64,000 nucleotides of DNA. Origin: Ignavibacteria bacterium. Its GTDB lineage: Bacteria > Bacteroidota > Ignavibacteria > Ignavibacteriales > Ignavibacteriaceae. The notes under the pieces were generated by a model. That model had not been told where the DNA came from. It did not search any database and saw only the letters and a program-made list of their open reading frames with translations. Made by a program: the position numbers and the translations under genes. The stretch lies in assembly GCA_021286645.1 (NCBI GenBank), contig JAJTBZ010000097.1, positions 1-64,000 of the forward strand, written 5' to 3'. This document shows positions 60,908 to 64,000 of this stretch, piece after piece (the first letter of the stretch is position 1; each line of letters starts with the position of its first letter).

Positions 60908-63778
60908 ATGGTAATAAAATACTCTCTTAAAATGATTGCTGCCATAGTTCTTATGGTACTTACAACTTCCCTGTATGGGCAATCGGGCGTTGGTAAGCTG
61001 GCCGGTAAAGTTGTTGATGAAGCAACAAAAGAACCCCTTATCGGAGCGAACATCGTACTGGTAAATACCGAACTTGGTGCTGCATCAGACGTAAACGGAA
61101 ACTATTACGTGCTGAATATCACCCCCGGTACATATACTGTACAGATAAGCTATATCGGATACGGCAAGAAGATTTTTAAGGATGTCCGTATTGTAGCCGG
61201 TATTACTTATGAACTGAACGTTGAGTTAAGTTCAAACTATCAGTTAGACCAGGTTGTTGTAACAGCGAAAAAACTGTTTGAAGAAAAAGCAACAAACACC
61301 GTAAAAGTTCTCGATGCTGACCAGATTAATAAACTGCCGGTGAAAGGCGTTGAAAAATTAGTTGGTATGACAGCAGGTGTTGTTATGCTTGAAGGTAGCG
61401 GCGGAGCTTCCGGTAACGCGGTAGTGAACGTACGCGGCGGTCGTGGTGGCGAAGTTGTTTATATCGTTGACGGTGTTCCGCAGAACGATATTTATAACGG
61501 CGCAAATACCGCGCAGGTTAGTAACGGTGCAATCGACCAGATTTCTTTTCAGGTTGGTGGTTATGAAGCAAAATATGGGCAAGCCCAATCCGGTATTGTT
61601 AACGTAACAACAAAATCGGGGACGAACAAATACACATTCTTTACTGACCTTATGACATCATCGTTTACCGATGATTACGGATACAATTTGTATTCGGCTA
61701 ACTTTGGTGGCCCGTTTGTTCCGGGTAATGCTCATCATACGTTCTTTTTATCTGCTGAACGTGGATACTTCCTTGATGGACGTCCATCGGCACGCGGAGT
61801 TGTTATTCCGAGCGCGAACATAAATTCTAAAACGCTGCCGGGAAATGATCAGGATGTTTGGCGCTTTACCGGAAAAACGTATCATAATTTTGAAGCGCTT
61901 CAGGTTCGTTTAGGTGCTAATGTTAACTTCAGAAATTATCGCACCTATGTACAATCGTACGCGAAGAGTAACTCAGACCATAACCCTCGTATTAAGGATG
62001 AGAACTATTCATATAACGCTCGTTTAAGCCAGAGTCTCTCGAATAGCGCAGCCTGGAACCTTAACTTAGGTTACACTTTATTCAACCGTAAACGCGGTGA
62101 TGGTGTTTTCTTTGATAATATTGATGCTTATGGCGATACAATTGCCAATAAAGCATTGACCTTACAGGGCAGTTATGTTGGTCAGGACGCAAATAAGTTA
62201 TTCTTTGCTCATGGTTCAACCTATAGCTCAGGCTTCTATGAAAGAACCAGAAACTCTAAATTATCTGCTGATTTCGATTTTACGAATCAGTTCGGTAAAC
62301 ATCTGGTAGAATTTGGTGCCGGCGTTGCTTATCATACAATTCGTTATTATTTAATGAATCCCGCCAGAGCGGTTGCAATTGATAATGCCGGTCCGAACAG
62401 TAAATCATTGTTAGTCCGTTCTGCTTTAGCATTACCTACCATGATAGGTTTTGACGCTACCGGACAGACCATGACAGATTCAGACGTTGATCAATTTATC
62501 TCTACAGATACCTATACCATGCAGGCTGCACCAAAGCATCCGCTGGTTGGTTATGGCTATATTCAGGATAAATATGAATTAAATGACCTCGTTATTAACG
62601 TTGGTTTACGTTTCGACTATTTTGCTTCAAAAGCAGATGTATTGAAAAATGAATCAATGCCGATTTACGGTGGTTTAGATTCTACCCGTCTTGATAAAGG
62701 CGATTTGAAAATTAAAGATCCCGAAGTGCACTTCTCACCACGTATTGGTGTTGGTTTCCCTGTTACCACCTCAACAGTATTCCATGCTATGTATGGCCGG
62801 TTCATTCAGGAACCTTCGTTACAGGATATCTACACGAATTACGATGCTTTGAAGGGTTTCGAAACTGCCGGATCGCAGTTACAGGGTGTTAACACCGGTA
62901 ACTTGAGCAGTGAAGTTACAACACAGTATGAAATCGGTTTCAGACAGTTAATTGCAAACGGCTCGGGAATGATTAACTTAACCGCGTTCTATAAAAATAC
63001 TGTTGGTTTAGTAAATGACGATAACATTTTCTGGTATACCATGCCGGGTAGTGCCCGCGGCCAGTCATACGGCCCGGAAAACACTGACTTTGGTACAGTA
63101 AAAGGTATTGCGCTTGCATTAAGTGTAAACAAGATCAGTTATTTCTCGTTTAACTTAGACTATACGTATTCGTTAGCGGAAGGTACCGGTTCATCAACCA
63201 CATCTTCACAAACAGCTGCTTTCCGTAACTCATCGGGTGAAACACCAAAAGTAATTGCTCCGCTGGATTTCGATCAGCGTCATACCGGTGTGTTAAACAT
63301 CGATTTCACGATTCCTGAAAATGAAAATAACTCAATTTTACGTGCAATCTCTGCAAACCTGATATTCTCGTTCCAGAGCGGTCGCCCGTATACTCCGTTA
63401 CTTCAACAGGATATTACCCCTGGTGGCGCGAGCAACCTGGGTGAAACAAAAGGATATGTAAACTCTTCATATATGCCAGGTTCTTCACGTATCGATCTTC
63501 GTGTAGAGAAACGCATCTTTGCAGATAACTTTACTATTACTCCTTATGTAGTAGTTGAAAACCTGTTAAACAGTGAAAATATTGTTAACGTATTCCGTTC
63601 TACCGGAAGCGCGACAACAACAGGCTATCTGAATACAACAGAAGGTGCCGCTAAGGCAGCAAGTAATCCGAACTATGCTTCCGATTATATGGCTTTAGAG
63701 CACACGCCAATAAATTTTGGTATTCCCCGTTTAATTAAACTGGGTATCAAAGTTAATTTCACCGGCAGCTCAATGTAA
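60908..63778 (+). CDS. TonB-dependent receptor with carboxypeptidase-regulatory-like domain
   Basis: The 956-residue outer-membrane protein has a signal peptide (ending LYGQ), a CarboxypepD_reg-like domain (about 27-115: AGKVVDEATKEPLIGANIVLV, SDVNGNYYVLNI), a plug domain (about 125-240: VVNVRGGRGGEVVYIVDGVPQNDIY, GYEAKYGQAQSGIVNVTTKSG) and a beta barrel to the C terminus (PRLIKLGIKVNF). It should import or bind a ligand using TonB energy; the ligand is not evident and no SusD-like gene follows directly. It shares the biased, TTA-rich codon use of the preceding cargo gene. GGAGAAGAG precedes the ATG. Confidence 0.95.
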   Translation: MVIKYSLKMIAAIVLMVLTTSLYGQSGVGKLAGKVVDEATKEPLIGANIVLVNTELGAASDVNGNYYVLNITPGTYTVQISYIGYGKKIFKDVRIVAGITYELNVELSSNYQLDQVVVTAKKLFEEKATNTVKVLDADQINKLPVKGVEKLVGMTAGVVMLEGSGGASGNAVVNVRGGRGGEVVYIVDGVPQNDIYNGANTAQVSNGAIDQISFQVGGYEAKYGQAQSGIVNVTTKSGTNKYTFFTDLMTSSFTDDYGYNLYSANFGGPFVPGNAHHTFFLSAERGYFLDGRPSARGVVIPSANINSKTLPGNDQDVWRFTGKTYHNFEALQVRLGANVNFRNYRTYVQSYAKSNSDHNPRIKDENYSYNARLSQSLSNSAAWNLNLGYTLFNRKRGDGVFFDNIDAYGDTIANKALTLQGSYVGQDANKLFFAHGSTYSSGFYERTRNSKLSADFDFTNQFGKHLVEFGAGVAYHTIRYYLMNPARAVAIDNAGPNSKSLLVRSALALPTMIGFDATGQTMTDSDVDQFISTDTYTMQAAPKHPLVGYGYIQDKYELNDLVINVGLRFDYFASKADVLKNESMPIYGGLDSTRLDKGDLKIKDPEVHFSPRIGVGFPVTTSTVFHAMYGRFIQEPSLQDIYTNYDALKGFETAGSQLQGVNTGNLSSEVTTQYEIGFRQLIANGSGMINLTAFYKNTVGLVNDDNIFWYTMPGSARGQSYGPENTDFGTVKGIALALSVNKISYFSFNLDYTYSLAEGTGSSTTSSQTAAFRNSSGETPKVIAPLDFDQRHTGVLNIDFTIPENENNSILRAISANLIFSFQSGRPYTPLLQQDITPGGASNLGETKGYVNSSYMPGSSRIDLRVEKRIFADNFTITPYVVVENLLNSENIVNVFRSTGSATTTGYLNTTEGAAKAASNPNYASDYMALEHTPINFGIPRLIKLGIKVNFTGSSM

Positions 63779-63808
63779 TATTAACTGCATAAGAAGGAAC
63801 GATTTTAT

Positions 63809-64000
63809 ATGAAAAAAACACAATTAATAACAAAATCAACACTCCTGTTGGTGCTGGGCTTGTTTTTTGTTCTGGTCTTTGTAACCTCACGCGTTCTGGC
63901 AGAAGGTGATAAATCGAAGACTGTACCAAACAGCCTGCTAAAAACTAATACAACAGGTTCTGTTTTTACATTTGACATTAATAACATGGTTCTTCCCCTG
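63809..64000 (+). CDS. Exported protein (3' partial)
   Basis: An ATG at 63809, with AAGGA upstream and 30 bases after the TonB receptor stop, opens a frame that runs off the window end (64 residues). It has a clear signal peptide (KKTQLITKSTLLLVLG, then a cleavage region near LAEG). The rest is too short to classify. It probably belongs to the receptor operon. Confidence 0.75.
   Translation, partial: MKKTQLITKSTLLLVLGLFFVLVFVTSRVLAEGDKSKTVPNSLLKTNTTGSVFTFDINNMVLPL

Overview
The window looks like chromosomal DNA of a motile, Gram-negative bacterium of the Bacteroidota/Chlorobiota (FCB) group, most likely an Ignavibacteria-like lineage. Three large secreted proteins end in classic type A type IX secretion (T9SS) sorting domains with an NYPNPFNP motif, and there is a TonB-dependent receptor with a carboxypeptidase-regulatory-like domain. 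Unlike typical Bacteroidia, many genes have good Shine-Dalgarno sequences, and TTGACA-type and sigma-28-type promoters can be recognised. The lineage call is inference. No rRNA, tRNA, CRISPR array, transposase or phage gene was found.

Layout. 1-4241: tail of a hybrid PAS histidine kinase, then a fused ADP-forming acyl-CoA synthetase, facing polyphosphate kinase (4283-6400, minus) across a shared terminator. 6555-7538: a lone flagellin with a near-perfect sigma-28 promoter. 7726-10545: NtrB/NtrC-like two-component pair. 10548-14013 (minus): four-gene operon of a NeuD-like acyltransferase, five-bladed-propeller protein, FkbH-like protein and acyl carrier protein, read as a glycan acylation (possibly glyceroylation) cassette. 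14177-17851: DUF486 protein, U32 protein, aldo/keto reductase, small Cys-rich membrane protein. 18220-26351: a mosaic T9SS cargo, a PAS-proC pair, a SWIM-SNF2 helicase and a solo divergent sorting domain. 26484-33746 (minus): YgfK-type iron-sulfur flavoprotein, GlcD-type FAD oxidoreductase, another T9SS cargo. 34053-35396: ATP-cone/uridine-kinase-like fusion. 35397-36347: gene-free region with 173-bp tandem repeats and palindromic elements. 36348-39065: ECF sigma factor, His-rich membrane protein and ABC exporter. 39235-43124: serine dehydratase, acyl-CoA dehydrogenase, OprB-type porin. 43219-49153: small Cys protein plus a three-component heavy-metal RND efflux system. 49398-50429: C-terminal J-domain protein. 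50640-56284: STAS-rfbA-rfbC-glgP-ugd operon. 56381-58472 (minus): unknown protein and an HGSNAT-like membrane acyltransferase. 58923-64000: abundant-looking T9SS cargo, TonB receptor, and the start of a further secreted protein.

How they fit together. Much of the window concerns the cell surface: glycan precursors (glucose 1-phosphate from glycogen feeding dTDP-sugars, UDP-glucuronate), possible acyl decoration of a glycan, T9SS-secreted proteins, a flagellin, porin, TonB receptor and metal efflux. The rest is energy and carbon metabolism (ADP-forming CoA ligase, polyphosphate kinase, acyl-CoA dehydrogenase, serine dehydratase) and signalling. The most notable items are the FkbH/ACP/acyltransferase operon, the solo sorting-domain gene, the ATP-cone kinase fusion, the duplicated GWN module in the 929-residue cargo, and the repeat cluster at 35.5-36.1 kb.
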